Of a stretch of DNA of 64,000 nucleotides, positions 63,088 through 64,000 are shown one piece after another. Source of the DNA: an uncultured bacterium. GTDB lineage: Bacteria > Cyanobacteriota > Vampirovibrionia > Gastranaerophilales > Gastranaerophilaceae. The stretch is taken from NCBI GenBank assembly GCA_949292175.1, contig CASEYJ010000013.1, forward strand, positions 1-64,000, read 5' to 3'. Within the stretch, counting starts at the first letter, position 1, and every line of letters begins with the position of its first letter. The notes under the pieces were generated by a model that did not search any database, was not told where the DNA came from, and was given only the letters and a program-made list of their open reading frames with translations. The translations under genes were made by a program, and so were the position numbers.

Positions 63088-64000
63088 ATGATCATAAATG
63101 CGGGCGGTAGGACTGATATAGTTAATTATTATAGTGAGTGGCTTTTAAACAGGTTTAGGGAAGGGGTTGTGTATTCAAGAAATCCTTTTTATCCCAATCA
63201 GGTTTATAAGTATTTGTTATCCCCTGATGTCGTTGATTGTGTTATTTTTTGTTCGAAGAATTATAAACCGATTTTAGAACGTTTTCGTGAGATTTCGGAT
63301 AGGTTTAATGTGTTTTGCTTCTATACAATTACAGCGTATGAGAAAGATGTAGAGCCAAGGGTTCCGGACATAGATGAAAGTATAGAAACATTAATTAAGC
63401 TTTTTGAAATTGTCGGAAAGGATAGATTGGTTTGGCGATATGATCCTGTGTTGTTGACTGAAAAATATACAACGAAATACCATTTAAAGACTTTTGAATA
63501 TATGGCGAAGAAGCTTGCTCCATACGTGTCTTTTTGTATTTTTAGTTTTGTTGAGATGTATAAGAAGCTTGAGAAAAATATGCCGGAGATAATACCGTTT
63601 ACGCCTGAGTCCAAACAAATGATTCTTCAGGGGTTTGGGGAGATTTCAGAAAAATACAATCTGCGCCTGCAAACTTGTGCTGATGCGCAAGATTATAGTA
63701 GATATGGTATCTTGCAGTCAGGTTGTATAACGTCTGATATTTTAGCTGGAGCATTGGGGGTCAAATTCAAAAAATTACCTAATAATGGTAATCGTAAAAA
63801 TTGCAAATGTATGCCAAGCAGGGATATTGGAGCTTATAATACTTGTTTAAACGGTTGTAAGTATTGTTATGCTAATTCAAGTCCTGAAATTGCTTATAAA
63901 AATCTGAGTAAGCATGATAAAAACGGACTTCTTTTACTTGGTAATCTTAATAAAGATGATATGATTATTGATTCCAAGCAAGAAAGTTTTATATTAGCGC
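63088..64000 (+). CDS. DUF1848-family protein, truncated by the window end (first 304 residues)
   Basis: The reading frame is open from ATG 63088 to the window edge. The N-terminal blocks MIINAGGRTDIVNYYSEWLLNRFREG, RNPFYPNQVYKYLLSPDVVDCVIFCSKN, and FCFYTITAYEKDVEP match DUF1848. The distal part has a cysteine cluster CKCMPSRDIGAYNTCLNGCKYCYAN, with the final C-x3-C-x2-C resembling a radical SAM-type cluster site. The function is unknown. TGATATAAG (63071-63079) is an extended -10 eight bases before the ATG, and there is no Shine-Dalgarno, so the mRNA may have a leader of only one or two bases. The C-terminus is not in the window. Confidence 0.85.
   Translation, partial: MIINAGGRTDIVNYYSEWLLNRFREGVVYSRNPFYPNQVYKYLLSPDVVDCVIFCSKNYKPILERFREISDRFNVFCFYTITAYEKDVEPRVPDIDESIETLIKLFEIVGKDRLVWRYDPVLLTEKYTTKYHLKTFEYMAKKLAPYVSFCIFSFVEMYKKLEKNMPEIIPFTPESKQMILQGFGEISEKYNLRLQTCADAQDYSRYGILQSGCITSDILAGALGVKFKKLPNNGNRKNCKCMPSRDIGAYNTCLNGCKYCYANSSPEIAYKNLSKHDKNGLLLLGNLNKDDMIIDSKQESFILA

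Overview
The window is a contiguous, AT-rich chromosomal segment from an anaerobic, Gram-negative, non-photosynthetic bacterium. My best guess is a gut member of the Gastranaerophilales/Vampirovibrionia ('Melainabacteria', sister to Cyanobacteria). This rests on several things: pyruvate:ferredoxin oxidoreductase with no respiratory genes in view; outer-membrane machinery (RND pump, TolC-like channel, MlaA-like protein, filamentous adhesin); an RpoD-like sigma factor; and lineage-style proteins of unknown function whose N-termini carry a short '-x-F-[QST]-[GAS]-' tag. The assignment is an inference from protein style, not from a marker gene. I see no rRNA, insertion sequence, prophage or CRISPR array. 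Seven tRNA genes are present.

Layout. 0-5 kb: two small unknown proteins, an MlaA/hydrolase fusion, and a DMT-type exporter with an AdhR-like MerR regulator. 5-12.5 kb: a three-gene RND efflux operon (adaptor, pump, outer-membrane channel) behind a promoter with a perfect 16-bp palindrome, then a sugar/H+ symporter. 12.7-17.4 kb: tRNA-Gln and a 1492-residue adhesin with an Asp-Ala-Thr repeat tract and a C-terminal PilZ domain. 17.5-26.5 kb: a polysaccharide flippase, a two-component pair, rmuC, and an ABC exporter / small protein / GH13 operon. 26.5-29.9 kb: a tiny Met-rich ORF on its own transcription unit, two membrane proteins of unknown function, and a DtxR-family metal regulator beside a matching palindrome. 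29.9-42.9 kb: a large glycan cluster with radical SAM/SPASM enzyme, WecG/TagA transferase, half-transketolase, YhcH-like protein, HAD phosphatase, two glycan-assembly proteins, dTDP-rhamnose genes, UDP-xylose synthase, UDP-glucose dehydrogenase and a second RmlA-like nucleotidyltransferase. 43-51.3 kb: recN, a zinc-ribbon/SPFH fusion, a sigma factor, a TPR protein, a glucosaminidase, tRNA-Val, rlmD and a RelA/SpoT-like protein. 51.4-61.4 kb: nifJ, a tagged membrane protein, mtaB and dnaE. 61.4-64 kb: tRNAs Gly, Gly, Thr, Thr and Tyr, a small DMT protein, an unknown basic protein and a truncated DUF1848 gene.

How it works together. The glycan cluster can make dTDP-L-rhamnose, UDP-glucuronate and UDP-xylose and probably builds a rhamnose/xylose-containing surface polysaccharide. 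The flippase and ABC exporter elsewhere may serve envelope export. The adhesin with a cytoplasmic-type c-di-GMP-binding domain is the strongest candidate for an undescribed system. A second notable pattern is a set of five genes (tagA-like, recN, rlmD, mtaB, dnaE) that lack a usable Shine-Dalgarno and have a -10-like hexamer exactly six bases before ATG, which predicts leaderless mRNAs.
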